A DNA stretch of 56,842 bases, from contig CAZKBT010000014.1 in NCBI GenBank assembly GCA_964551305.1, forward strand, positions 1-56,842, written 5' to 3'. Position 1 is the first letter of the stretch. Each line of letters starts with the position of its first letter. This document shows positions 16,764 through 24,793 of this stretch, piece after piece. This DNA is from JBAZDC01 sp041654595. GTDB taxonomy: Bacteria > Pseudomonadota > Gammaproteobacteria > Burkholderiales > Burkholderiaceae_B. The position numbers and the translations under genes were made by a program. The notes beneath the pieces were generated by a model. That model saw only the letters and a program-made list of their open reading frames with translations, searched no databases and was not told where the DNA came from.

Positions 16764-17468
16764 TCAAACGGCGCGAGTAAGTCCACCGTCTACCCGGATA
16801 TTTTGGCCGGTGATATAGCCCGCCCCGTCCGAAAGCAAAAACGCGACGGTCGCGGCGATCTCTTCCACTTTGCCATAGCGCCCCAGCGGCACGCGACTGC
16901 GCCGCTCGTCGGTCTCGGGCAGGCTGTCGATCCAACCGGGCAGAACATTATTCACGCGGATACTCTTCGCGGCATAGTTATCGGCGAAAATCTTGGTGAA
17001 GCTCGCCAATCCGGCTCGAAACACGGCCGACGTCGGAAACATCTCGGAAGGCTCGAACGCCCAGGCCGTCGAAATATTGACGATGGCGCCGCCGCCCTGC
17101 TCCGCCATGATCGGCGCCACCATCCGGATGGGGCGCACGGTGCTCAGAAAATAAACGTCCATGCCCTTGTGCCAATCCTCGTCGCTGATGTCGAGAATAG
17201 GCGCGCGCGGGCCATGTCCGGCGGAGTTGACCAATGCGTCGACCCTCCCCCATTTTTCCATGGCAAGGTCGACGAGCCGCCGCACGTCGTCTTGCGACTG
17301 GTTCGAACCCGTCGCGCCCACACCGCCCAGCTCCTTGGCAAGCGCCTCGCCTTTTCCGGACGACGACAACACCGCAATGCGATACCCGTCCTGAGCCAGC
17401 TTTCTGGCGCACGCGGCGCCCATGCCGGACCCGCCTGCGGTAATAAGAGCGACTTTTTCTGTAGACAT
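16764..17468 (-). CDS. SDR-family protein lacking the Ser-Tyr-Lys triad
   Basis: 234 residues with the SDR Rossmann fold: TAGGSGMG near residues 10-17 binds NAD(P), NSAG stands in for NNAG, and the end YITGQNIRVDGG is canonical. Aligned with FabG without gaps, the catalytic positions are Thr134, Ser147 and Arg151 in place of Ser, Tyr and Lys. It may use different chemistry or be non-catalytic. The start at 17468 is set by GGAGA six bases upstream; an ATG six bases earlier lies too close to it. It is the last gene of the LacI-linked operon, 70 bases after the old yellow enzyme. Confidence 0.88.
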   Translation of the reverse strand: MSTEKVALITAGGSGMGAACARKLAQDGYRIAVLSSSGKGEALAKELGGVGATGSNQSQDDVRRLVDLAMEKWGRVDALVNSAGHGPRAPILDISDEDWHKGMDVYFLSTVRPIRMVAPIMAEQGGGAIVNISTAWAFEPSEMFPTSAVFRAGLASFTKIFADNYAAKSIRVNNVLPGWIDSLPETDERRSRVPLGRYGKVEEIAATVAFLLSDGAGYITGQNIRVDGGLTRAV

Positions 17469-17538
17469 GACCATCTCCGATACGTGATACCGGAAATTAT
17501 TCCATACTCGGCTTCGAATCGCGTCGCTTCAGTCAATG

Positions 17539-18648
17539 TCAGTAGATGTCGCTGCGCTCATACTGGACGGGCCAGTTGATCGTCGCCCGCAGCTTCTTCG
17601 CCGCATACAAGGGCCAATAGGGTTCGGCCAGCAGCGCCCTGCCCAGGATGACCAGGTCGGCCTGGCCGTTGGCGACGATTTGCTCGCACAGATCGGCGCC
17701 ATGCAGCAGCCCGACCGCCCCCGTGGCAATCTGCGCCTGCTTGCGGACCTGCTCCGACAGGCTCAATTGATATCCTGGGTAAATGGAAATCTTCTGGGCG
17801 GGATCATTGCCGCCGGACGAACAATCCACCAAGTCGACCAGCCCGCTTGCCTTCATGATGCGAGCCAGCGCGACGCTATCCGAGACATCCCAGCCGCCTT
17901 CCACGCAATCGGAAACGCTGAGCCGAACGAACAGCGGAAGATCATCCGGCCATTCCGTTCGCACGGCGGAGATCGTATCCAGCAGCAAGCGCGTCCGATT
18001 CTCGAAGCTTCCCCCGTATTCGTCGGTGCGCTTGTTGCTCAAGGGCGAAAGAAACTGATGCAAGAGATAGCCATGCGCGGCATGAATCTCCAGTATCTTG
18101 AAGCCGGCATCCCGCGCAAGAACGGTGGACCTGACCATCATGTCGGTGACATCCGATATATCGGTCCGCGTCATTTCCCGCGGCGGCGCGAACCCCTTGG
18201 CGAAGGCTAGCGGGCTTGGTCCAATGGTGTCCCATCCACCGTCAGCGGGCGAGAGCGGTTTGGATCCCTTCCAAGGCGGCATTGTGCTCGCCTTCCTGCC
18301 CGCATGGCCAAGCTGAATGCCCGGCACCGCGCCCTGGTCGTGCACGAACCTCGCGATCCGCGAAAACGCTTCGGCCTGCTGCGAATTCCATAATCCCAAG
18401 CAATTGGGCGTAATCCGGCCTATGGGATCGATATGCGTCGCCTCCGTGAACACGATACCCGCGCCGCCCACGGCGCGCGATCCAAGGTGGACGAAATGCC
18501 AGTCGTTGGGCATGCCGTCGGTGGCGGAATACTGGCACATCGGCGAAAGCATGATCCGGTTTCGCACCGTGACGCCGCGAAAGCCGATAGACCGAAACAG
18601 CAAAGGGCTGGGATCTCGGCGAAGGATGCGCCGTTCATTCTCACTCAA
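17539..18648 (-). CDS. Old yellow enzyme, NADH:flavin oxidoreductase (YqjM/XenA class)
   Basis: 369 residues forming an FMN-binding TIM barrel. Visible signatures are LSPMCQYSA with Cys38 and Tyr40 (the YqjM-class pair that tunes FMN and binds substrate), IQLGHAGRKAS, and AHGYLLHQFLSPLSNKRTD with EYGGS. It should reduce the C=C bond of an alpha,beta-unsaturated carbonyl with NAD(P)H. No ATG fits; a TTG at 18648 lies eight bases after GGAG and gives the family length (a GTG at 18654 is too near the site). It sits in the LacI-linked operon between the DUF4286-like gene and the SDR. Confidence 0.92.
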   Translation of the reverse strand: MSENERRILRRDPSPLLFRSIGFRGVTVRNRIMLSPMCQYSATDGMPNDWHFVHLGSRAVGGAGIVFTEATHIDPIGRITPNCLGLWNSQQAEAFSRIARFVHDQGAVPGIQLGHAGRKASTMPPWKGSKPLSPADGGWDTIGPSPLAFAKGFAPPREMTRTDISDVTDMMVRSTVLARDAGFKILEIHAAHGYLLHQFLSPLSNKRTDEYGGSFENRTRLLLDTISAVRTEWPDDLPLFVRLSVSDCVEGGWDVSDSVALARIMKASGLVDLVDCSSGGNDPAQKISIYPGYQLSLSEQVRKQAQIATGAVGLLHGADLCEQIVANGQADLVILGRALLAEPYWPLYAAKKLRATINWPVQYERSDIY

Positions 18649-18743
18649 TCTCACATCTCCTGAAACGCCAACACGCGTACCCTGGTCATGCCGAAACACG
18701 GCCCGAGCCGCCGGGCGCCACGGTCCACACGGGAAAACCTTGC

Positions 18744-19379
18744 TTAGTTCTGGGAACGCCAATAGCGCGTATATATATTGGCAATGTCTATCGTTCCCGA
18801 GTCCGGGGTCAACACTTCCCAGTCGAAATCGGATAGCGACCGGGGGACGGACAACTCGATCAACGCGTATAAGCGCCGCTCGGTCGTGTTGGCAACCCGG
18901 AACAGTCTTGCCTGTAGTATCTCAAATTTTTTATTCGCATAAGCATCGAGCTTTTTCGCCAGTCCTTGCTCCTCGTATTCCTGAACATCTTTGAAACTCA
19001 CGAGCAGCAGCCGAAGCGGCGCGCCGGCCGCGCCGGTTTGCGCGGCCCCGGCGCCAACCAACTCGGCTTCGCTGCGTATCCACCCTCGTACCTTACCGAT
19101 GACGCGCTTGGACCATGGGGTATAGTTCTCGCCCACGATGGCCTGGTAGGCCTCGGACTCCAGAACACGCAGCGATTCCAGGTCGTACAAGGCCAAAAAG
19201 CGGGGCCAGCCTTCCAGGCACACGTAGCGCTGAAGGGTTTTGAAGCCCGCCACACCCGCCCTTTCCGGAATATGCTCGAAATCGTACCAATCGTGCAGTT
19301 CCTGCTCGTCGCCCTCAGCGGCGTCGAGCGTGACCAAAAGAATGCCGGGTGCGGCGCCGGCGGCGTTACCTGTCTTCAT
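18744..19379 (-). CDS. DUF4286/EthD-like dimeric alpha-beta barrel protein
   Basis: 211 residues, apparently two ferredoxin-like halves. The first has the motif DWYDFEHIPERAGVAGF followed by ALYDLES, typical of DUF4286 and EthD-like proteins found in aromatic and xenobiotic catabolic operons. The second (LRLLLVSFKDVQEYEEQ..) is a degenerate repeat. The ATG at 19379 has GGGGA upstream and is favoured over 19418, which would overlap the amidohydrolase-like gene. The exact role is unknown; dimeric barrels of this kind usually bind or rearrange a small hydrophobic substrate. Confidence 0.75.
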   Translation of the reverse strand: MKTGNAAGAAPGILLVTLDAAEGDEQELHDWYDFEHIPERAGVAGFKTLQRYVCLEGWPRFLALYDLESLRVLESEAYQAIVGENYTPWSKRVIGKVRGWIRSEAELVGAGAAQTGAAGAPLRLLLVSFKDVQEYEEQGLAKKLDAYANKKFEILQARLFRVANTTERRLYALIELSVPRSLSDFDWEVLTPDSGTIDIANIYTRYWRSQN

Positions 19380-19414
19380 CGATGATTCCCCTGCTCTCGC
19401 GGCCGAGAGCCTTT

Positions 19415-20254
19415 TCATTCAATGCCGAGCAGTTTGGCGGCATTGGCGTACATGGTCTTTTCGAGGTTTTCCGGCGTCAGGCCAAGCTGGCAGTACCACT
19501 CCTTGTACGCCTTCACGCCGCAAAAAGGAAACGAGCTGGCGTACAGGAAACGGTCCGCAAGATAACTATTGGCAGCTTTGACGTAGTCATCCATGCCCGG
19601 CATATTGACGAGGTACATGTCGGGCGAGATGTAGAGATTCGGCCGGCGAAACGCCACATGCAGAATTTCGGTCACCCAAGGCCAGTTTCCATGCGAGGTA
19701 ACCACGCGCAGGGTCGGAAAATCGGCCAGGACGCGATCCAGCGCGGCCGGCTGCGTATAGCTGATGTCGGGCCCGGCGTTGCCGCCCGTCATGATGATCA
19801 CCGGGAGATGGCGATCCTCACAATGCGCGTAGATTGGATAGAGGCGCCGGTCATCCGTATACATGGGATGGGCGTAGGCCCCGGGCTCGATATTGATCGC
19901 CTTGAAGCCGGCCGCGACCGAGGCGTCTATCTGCGCGATCGCGGCTTTCCGGTTGGATGCGTCGATGGACGCCACCGGAATGAATCTGCCGGGATGGGCC
20001 TGGGTGAATTCCAGGACGATCTCGTTGGGAACGGAGCCGAAAAAGCCCGAGTTTCTGCCGACCACGACGCCCATCGTCACGCCGGCTTCATCCATCTCCC
20101 GCATCAACAAATCGACGGACTGTTGCTGCGCCGCCGGCGAGGGCGTCAACCCCAGCTGCCGCGTGAAATTGTCGCGACGGTCGGGACTCGAATACATCAC
20201 CATGTCGGTAAATGACTTATAGGGTGGCCGAATACGGAAATCAATAATTTTCAT
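19415..20254 (-). CDS. Amidohydrolase-2 family protein with altered metal site
   Basis: 279 residues of the amidohydrolase-2 (ACMSD/LigI-like) TIM-barrel family. The expected N-terminal HxH metal motif is replaced by Arg7-Ile-Arg9 (IDFRIRPP). The strand-5 His is Thr156 (PVIIMTGG), and the strand-8 Asp is Ser241 (ASSFPF). Only His188 (TSHGNWPW) of the usual ligands remains. It is therefore probably metal-independent, as LigI lactonase is, or a non-hydrolytic relative. It follows the TctC receptor gene by 54 bases. A lactone or cyclic substrate is an inference. Confidence 0.85.
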   Translation of the reverse strand: MKIIDFRIRPPYKSFTDMVMYSSPDRRDNFTRQLGLTPSPAAQQQSVDLLMREMDEAGVTMGVVVGRNSGFFGSVPNEIVLEFTQAHPGRFIPVASIDASNRKAAIAQIDASVAAGFKAINIEPGAYAHPMYTDDRRLYPIYAHCEDRHLPVIIMTGGNAGPDISYTQPAALDRVLADFPTLRVVTSHGNWPWVTEILHVAFRRPNLYISPDMYLVNMPGMDDYVKAANSYLADRFLYASSFPFCGVKAYKEWYCQLGLTPENLEKTMYANAAKLLGIE

Positions 20255-20308
20255 TGGCTGGTCTTAAGGAGTTGCTGAGATCTATGCACCCGATGACGGG
20301 CTATGCCG

Positions 20309-21286
20309 CTATTGCGACTTGGTATCTTTCATGATTTGCAGCCAGCGCTGGATGTCGTCGTCGATGAGCTTGGCGAACTGGTCGGGCGAGCCTCCTCCGG
20401 GCTCCAGCCCGAGCTCGGCGAAATGCTTTTTCATGGTTTCGCTGTCCAGTATCTTGTTCACGGTTTTATTGAGCGTGTCGACGATCGTCTCCGGCGTGCC
20501 CGCCGGCGCGAGCAAGCCCAACCAGTATTCCGACTTGAAATTGGGCAAGCCCCCTTCCGCGAACGTGGGCACGTCCGGCAGTGCCTTGACCCGGGCGTCA
20601 TTGGATATGGCGATGGCACGCAAGGTTCCCGCCTGAAGGTGCGAAATTGTGGGCGGCGTCGTGGTGAACAACAAATTCACCTCGCCGCTGAGCAGCGCCA
20701 TCGTGGCCTGGCCGCCGCTTTGATATGGAACGTGCGTTAGGTCCAGTCCGGTCAAGCGGGCAAACAGCTCCCCCGCCAAGTGATTCAGGCTTCCGATGCC
20801 GGCGCTCGAGTAGTTCAAGGGGTCGGTGCTTTGCTTCAACAACGCGATGTAGTCCTGCAGCGTCCCTGCCTTCACGGACGAAGGGATGACGAGAATGGTC
20901 GGCAAAGACCCCAATTTGATGATGGGCGTGAAGTCCGCCTTCGGGTCGAACGACAGTTCGGTCGCGACCGCCGGCAAAGTCGAGAACGGCATGCCGGTCA
21001 TCAAGATGGTGTAGCCATCGGGCTGCGAGCGCGCAACGGCCTGCGTGCCGACGATGGAACCCGCCCCCGCCCGGTTTTCCACCACGACGCTGACGCCGAG
21101 CTCGCTCGCCAGCTCCTTGGCGAGCATCCTGGCGAGAATATCGGTCGAACCGCCCGGCGCGAACGGTACGACGAACTTCACGGCACGATCGGGATAGGTA
21201 TCGGCTGACGCCGACGATGCGCTGAATGCGAACGTCGACGCAATGAATACGCATAAGCCGGCGATCCACTTCCTGCATATTTGCAT
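20309..21286 (-). CDS. TctC/Bug-family periplasmic solute receptor
   Basis: 325 residues: a signal peptide of about 29 residues ends ..SSASA, followed by the Bug mature motif YPDRAVKFVVPFAPGGSTD. The ATG at 21286 has GAGGG upstream, whereas the earlier in-frame ATG at 21334 lacks one. As the first gene of the leftward operon and directly behind two LacI-type operators, it likely brings in the substrate degraded by the downstream enzymes. No TctA/TctB genes accompany it. Confidence 0.93.
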   Translation of the reverse strand: MQICRKWIAGLCVFIASTFAFSASSASADTYPDRAVKFVVPFAPGGSTDILARMLAKELASELGVSVVVENRAGAGSIVGTQAVARSQPDGYTILMTGMPFSTLPAVATELSFDPKADFTPIIKLGSLPTILVIPSSVKAGTLQDYIALLKQSTDPLNYSSAGIGSLNHLAGELFARLTGLDLTHVPYQSGGQATMALLSGEVNLLFTTTPPTISHLQAGTLRAIAISNDARVKALPDVPTFAEGGLPNFKSEYWLGLLAPAGTPETIVDTLNKTVNKILDSETMKKHFAELGLEPGGGSPDQFAKLIDDDIQRWLQIMKDTKSQ

Positions 21287-21410
21287 GGGACTTGCCCTCA
21301 ACGTAGAATCCTTCGATTTGTGGTCTAGGACCACCGCGCGTGCTATGGGGGGTCGACCCGCCAGGCACCGAAGACATGCCCCAAGCGTTGTCGCATGTCA
21401 TCATATCGCC

Positions 21411-21430
21411 ATGATCAATCGTTTGATCAT
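21411..21430. promoter_or_regulatory. LacI-family operator 1
   Basis: ATGATCAATCGTTTGATCAT is a 20-bp palindrome with a single mismatched pair and the central CG typical of LacI/PurR sites. It lies between the divergent receptor operon and the regulator gene. Confidence 0.75.
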
Positions 21431-21436
21431 GTTAAG

Positions 21437-21448
21437 TCAAACGTTTGA
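21437..21448. promoter_or_regulatory. LacI-family operator 2
   Basis: TCAAACGTTTGA is a perfect palindrome sharing the TCAANCGTTTGA core with operator 1. The centres lie about 22 bp apart, roughly two helical turns, so two dimers could bind one face. Confidence 0.75.
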
Positions 21449-21488
21449 TCTCTTTACATAGGGGTTTCCCCGAGTAATCATAGTCGTC

Positions 21489-22481
21489 ATGGAAAAACCT
21501 ACGCTGAAGTCGCTATCCAAAACACTGGGCCTAGATCCGTCGCTGATTTCGAGAGTGCTGCGGGGTGCGCAGGATGCCCGTGTTTCCGACGCCAACCGGC
21601 AACGTATCATCCAAACTGCCAAGAAAGCGGGATATCGTCCCAACCGCATGGGCAGAAGCCTCAGGGCAAGATCGAGCAATGTCGTCGCTTTGCTGACGCC
21701 TGACATCGCCAATCCGTTTCACTCGCTCTTCTTTCGCGGCGCGGAAGCGGCGGCGCGCGTCGCCGGCTTCGACGTGATTCTTGGCCATCTGGGAGACGTG
21801 CATCAAAGCGAAGAAATCGTCGAGTCCATCACCCAGGGCCTGGTGGACGGCGTGCTCGTCGCATGCGCATGGCAACCCGATCCCCGACTGAAGTTCTTGA
21901 AAGCGGCCAACCTGCCCTATGTGGTGATCAACCGTCCCTCCGGCGATCCCGAAGACATTCAGTTCCTCCCGGACGACACGGCCGTCGGCGCCATCGCCGC
22001 GAAAACGCTGGTGGATCTCGGCCATCGGCATATCGTCGCCGTCTTTTCCCAAATGCGCCTGGGCGGCATGCGCCTGCGCAGGGATGCCTTCGTGCGTCAG
22101 GCGCTGGCGCAGGCCCCGTCCTGCAAAGTGACGATCAAGGAAGAAGTGAACACCTACGCCGACTTGCGCGCGTTGATCCACGAGCTGCTGACCGGCCCTG
22201 AAGAGGTCAGGCCCAGCGCTTTGTTTTTCGCGCATTCCCAGTATGCTGGCATCGCCGTTGAAGAGGCGACGCTGCGATACAAGCTTCGTGTTCCCGACGA
22301 TATCGCCATTCTGGGCTGTGGGACCGGGCGGGACTCGCTCGTGTCATCGGTGTGCATACCGGCGGAAACAATAGGCGCGGACGGCATGAACGCGCTCCTG
22401 GACCTGATTGCCGGCAACCCCTGCAGGCCCGGCGCCATGTACGAACCTGTGTTGAATCCTGGCGTTACGATAGCGAAGTAA
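21489..22481 (+). CDS. LacI-family transcriptional regulator
   Basis: 330 residues. The N-terminal helix-turn-helix and hinge are clear (TLKSLSKTLGLDPSLISRVL, then NRMGRSLRARSSNVVALL). The periplasmic-binding-protein-like effector domain follows (LLTPDIANPFHSLFFRG; VDGVLVAC). It is divergent from the five-gene operon starting at 21286 with two palindromic operators between, so it almost certainly controls that operon and itself. The inducer is unknown. Its end overlaps the convergent prpD by 17 bases. Confidence 0.93.
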   Translation: MEKPTLKSLSKTLGLDPSLISRVLRGAQDARVSDANRQRIIQTAKKAGYRPNRMGRSLRARSSNVVALLTPDIANPFHSLFFRGAEAAARVAGFDVILGHLGDVHQSEEIVESITQGLVDGVLVACAWQPDPRLKFLKAANLPYVVINRPSGDPEDIQFLPDDTAVGAIAAKTLVDLGHRHIVAVFSQMRLGGMRLRRDAFVRQALAQAPSCKVTIKEEVNTYADLRALIHELLTGPEEVRPSALFFAHSQYAGIAVEEATLRYKLRVPDDIAILGCGTGRDSLVSSVCIPAETIGADGMNALLDLIAGNPCRPGAMYEPVLNPGVTIAK

Positions 22482-23958
22482 CAGGCGGTCCGACAAGGTC
22501 CGCTCCGGAATCGACGTACAGGTCTACATACGCGTTCACCGGCATGGCTTCCAACGCTTTCTGGTCACGCGATGCCGCCAGTATCCGGTCTTGCTGCTCA
22601 GCCGAAAAACGCCGCGCCAGATTGCGCCGGAATTTTTCCTCCAACAGCGCAATGCCCTCGGCGCGCCGACGCCGATGACCAATGGGGTATTCGCACATCA
22701 CCTCGGGCATCACGCTTGCGTCCGTAAACGCCACCGTCAGCGCGTTGGGGATCGATCGTTTTTCTGGGTCGTGATAATCCGCGGTGAACGCGGGGTCTTC
22801 GACGCAGACGATCTTGGCACGCAAGGCGTCGATGCGCGGGTCCGCGGCAACGCCATCCTCGTAATCGTCGGCCGTCAAGCGTCCGAACAACAAGGATACT
22901 GCCACGATGTACTGGATACAATGATCGCGATCGGCGGGATTGTAGAGCGGACCTTGCTTGTCGATGATGCGGATGCATGCTTCATGCGTGCGTATCGTGA
23001 TGCGCGCGATGTCGTTCACCGTCCTCCCGGCCGCGTTCATTTGCGCATGCAAGATCATGGCGCATTCCGCCGCTGTCTGCGCATGGAACTCGGCCGGGAA
23101 GGCAACCTTGAACAGAATGTGTTCCATGACGTAGCTGCCGTACGGACGTTGAAACCGAAAGGGCTGGCCTTTGAAGAGCACGTCGTAAAAGCCCCAACGC
23201 CTGGCGGTCAACGCCGACGGATAGCCCATCTCGCCCGCGCGGGTGATGAGCGCCAGGCGCACGGCGCGGCTGGCGGCGTCTCCCGCCGCCCAACTTTTCC
23301 GACTGCCCGCATTGGGCGCATGGCGGTAGGTGCGCAGGCTATGCCCATCCACCCAAGCTTGCGATACGGCATCGACAATCTGATCGCGCGACAGCCCCAG
23401 CAAGCGCGATGCGACGGCGGTGGACGCCACCTTGACCAGCACGACGTGGTCCAGGCCGACCTGGTTGAATGAGTTTTCCAGCGCGATGCACCCCTGGATT
23501 TCGTGCGCCTTGATCATGGCCGTCAGCACATCGCGCATGGTCAGCGGCACCTGACCCTGGGCGACCGCCTGGCGCGACAGCCAATCGGCCATGGCCAGGA
23601 TGGCGCCCAGATTGTCCGACGGATGCCCCCATTCGGCCGCAAGCCACGTGTCGTTGAAGTCCAGCCAGCGGATCATGGCGCCGATGTTGAATGCCGCCTG
23701 GACCGGATCGAGCTGGAACGACGTGCCGGGCACCCTGGCGCCGTGCGGGACCACTGTACCCGGAACGATCGGCCCCATCAGCTTGACGCAGGCCGGATAG
23801 TCCAACGCCTCCAGGCCGCAGCCCAATGTGTCGACCAGGCAATGGCGGGCCGTTTCGTAGGCCAGGTCGCTGTCGATCCGATAATCGAGCACGTAATCAG
23901 CGATGTCGGTCAGGACCTGGTCGGGTTCGGGGCGGGTGGTGATATTGTCCGACGGCAT
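22465..23958 (-). CDS. prpD: 2-methylcitrate dehydratase
   Basis: 497 residues closely matching PrpD of the methylcitrate cycle, which converts 2-methylcitrate to methylaconitate or isocitrate. Long family-specific blocks are present: LDTLGCGLEALDYPAC, AAFNIGAMIRWLDFNDTWLA, HEIQGCIALENSFN and PADRDHCIQY. The ATG at 23958 has GGAGG seven bases upstream; the frame runs open to 23991. Unusually, prpB, prpC, acnD and prpF are not adjacent. It may be a second copy or the product of rearrangement. Aconitase-like activity is also known for the family. Confidence 0.93.
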   Translation of the reverse strand: MPSDNITTRPEPDQVLTDIADYVLDYRIDSDLAYETARHCLVDTLGCGLEALDYPACVKLMGPIVPGTVVPHGARVPGTSFQLDPVQAAFNIGAMIRWLDFNDTWLAAEWGHPSDNLGAILAMADWLSRQAVAQGQVPLTMRDVLTAMIKAHEIQGCIALENSFNQVGLDHVVLVKVASTAVASRLLGLSRDQIVDAVSQAWVDGHSLRTYRHAPNAGSRKSWAAGDAASRAVRLALITRAGEMGYPSALTARRWGFYDVLFKGQPFRFQRPYGSYVMEHILFKVAFPAEFHAQTAAECAMILHAQMNAAGRTVNDIARITIRTHEACIRIIDKQGPLYNPADRDHCIQYIVAVSLLFGRLTADDYEDGVAADPRIDALRAKIVCVEDPAFTADYHDPEKRSIPNALTVAFTDASVMPEVMCEYPIGHRRRRAEGIALLEEKFRRNLARRFSAEQQDRILAASRDQKALEAMPVNAYVDLYVDSGADLVGPPVTSLS

Positions 23959-24300
23959 AATGAGCCTCCTGCCAAGGATTGTACTGCCCAACTACATATT
24001 CGGACTCGGCCCCTGGGTGTCCTCCCGACGGTCCAGCAGGACGGCTCTTCGCAAAGTTTCAAGAGCGACGCAGGGCGCTTCTCTTATGTCAATTGTAAAC
24101 ACATAGTTCACGCCTTGTAGCGACTATAGTCGGATAAAGATTTATCATTAGCGATACAACTCGTTGATCGAAAGGATGTGCGATAAGAATTTTTCAATAT
24201 GAGCGCAGAAATCAATGTTGCAGTTTCCCGTCCAAAGGCGGCGATCACTGCAAGGATCGCCGCCTTTGATTCGGCCCATACGTATTGATGGAGGGAAGAC
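23959..24300. other. Intergenic region with strong hairpin
   Basis: 342 bases between divergent prpD and the hemerythrin gene. Apart from the hairpin at 24234-24267 and an AT-rich stretch around 24110-24200 that could hold promoters, nothing was recognised. A 29-codon frame at 24199-24288 exists but lacks a ribosome site. Confidence 0.5.
24234..24267 (+). terminator. 13-bp perfect hairpin, possible sRNA terminator or 5' UTR element
   Basis: AAAGGCGGCGATC (24234-24246) is exactly complementary to GATCGCCGCCTTT (24255-24267) with an 8-base loop. Only three T residues end the stem, then GATT. It lies upstream of both flanking genes, so it cannot end either. It could terminate a small RNA started near 24130 or shape the hemerythrin leader. 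Confidence 0.45.
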
Positions 24301-24759
24301 ATGGCTAAGAACGACAACATCTATGAAGCATTGAGGGAAAGCCACGAACTTCAGCGATCGCTCTGTAGACGGCTGCTCAGGACCAAGCCCGACGGCCGCC
24401 GCAAGGAAATACTGCGCGAGCTTCGCATCGAGCTGGCGGCACATGCGGCCGCCGAAGAGCGGTTTCTGTACGCGCCGATATTGATGCACGACATGGGCTT
24501 GAACTCCGCGCGCCATGCCCTGGCGGAACACCATGAAATCGACGAATGCGTCGAGGACGTGTCCAAGGCCGATTTCGAAGGCGGCAGCTGGTATGCCAAG
24601 GCGAAGAAGCTTTCGCACGAAGTCCATCATCACCTTCGCGAAGAAGAAACCAAGTTTTTCCAGGTATCGGGAAAGATTCTGACGGATACGCAGAAGAAAA
24701 AACTGGCGAAACAATATGAGTCCGACTATAGACGCATGAAAACCTCTCTCGCCCAATGA
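24301..24759 (+). CDS. Hemerythrin HHE-domain protein
   Basis: 152 residues with two HHE-type helical repeats: ESHELQRSLCRRLL and AAHAAAEERFLYAPI, then ALAEHHEIDECVEDV and VHHHLREEETKFFQ. The His and Glu residues would bind a di-iron centre that carries O2 or NO or senses redox state. GGAGGG seven bases upstream marks the start. It leads a three-gene plus-strand run with an Acr3-like permease (34-base gap) and a thioredoxin-like protein, consistent with a stress or metalloid response. Confidence 0.9.
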   Translation: MAKNDNIYEALRESHELQRSLCRRLLRTKPDGRRKEILRELRIELAAHAAAEERFLYAPILMHDMGLNSARHALAEHHEIDECVEDVSKADFEGGSWYAKAKKLSHEVHHHLREEETKFFQVSGKILTDTQKKKLAKQYESDYRRMKTSLAQ

Positions 24760-24793
24760 CGACAAGGCGCGGCGCGAGCGCATCGCGAAATCG

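Noticed and set aside
17300..17320. GGTTCGAACC resembling a tRNA T-loop
   Set aside because: It lies inside the SDR coding sequence and no acceptor, D or anticodon stems can be built around it. No tRNA or rRNA gene was found in the window.
24199..24288. 29-codon frame before the hemerythrin gene
   Set aside because: It has an ATG and plausible codons but no ribosome site, and it includes the perfect hairpin, which better explains the sequence. It was not called as a gene.
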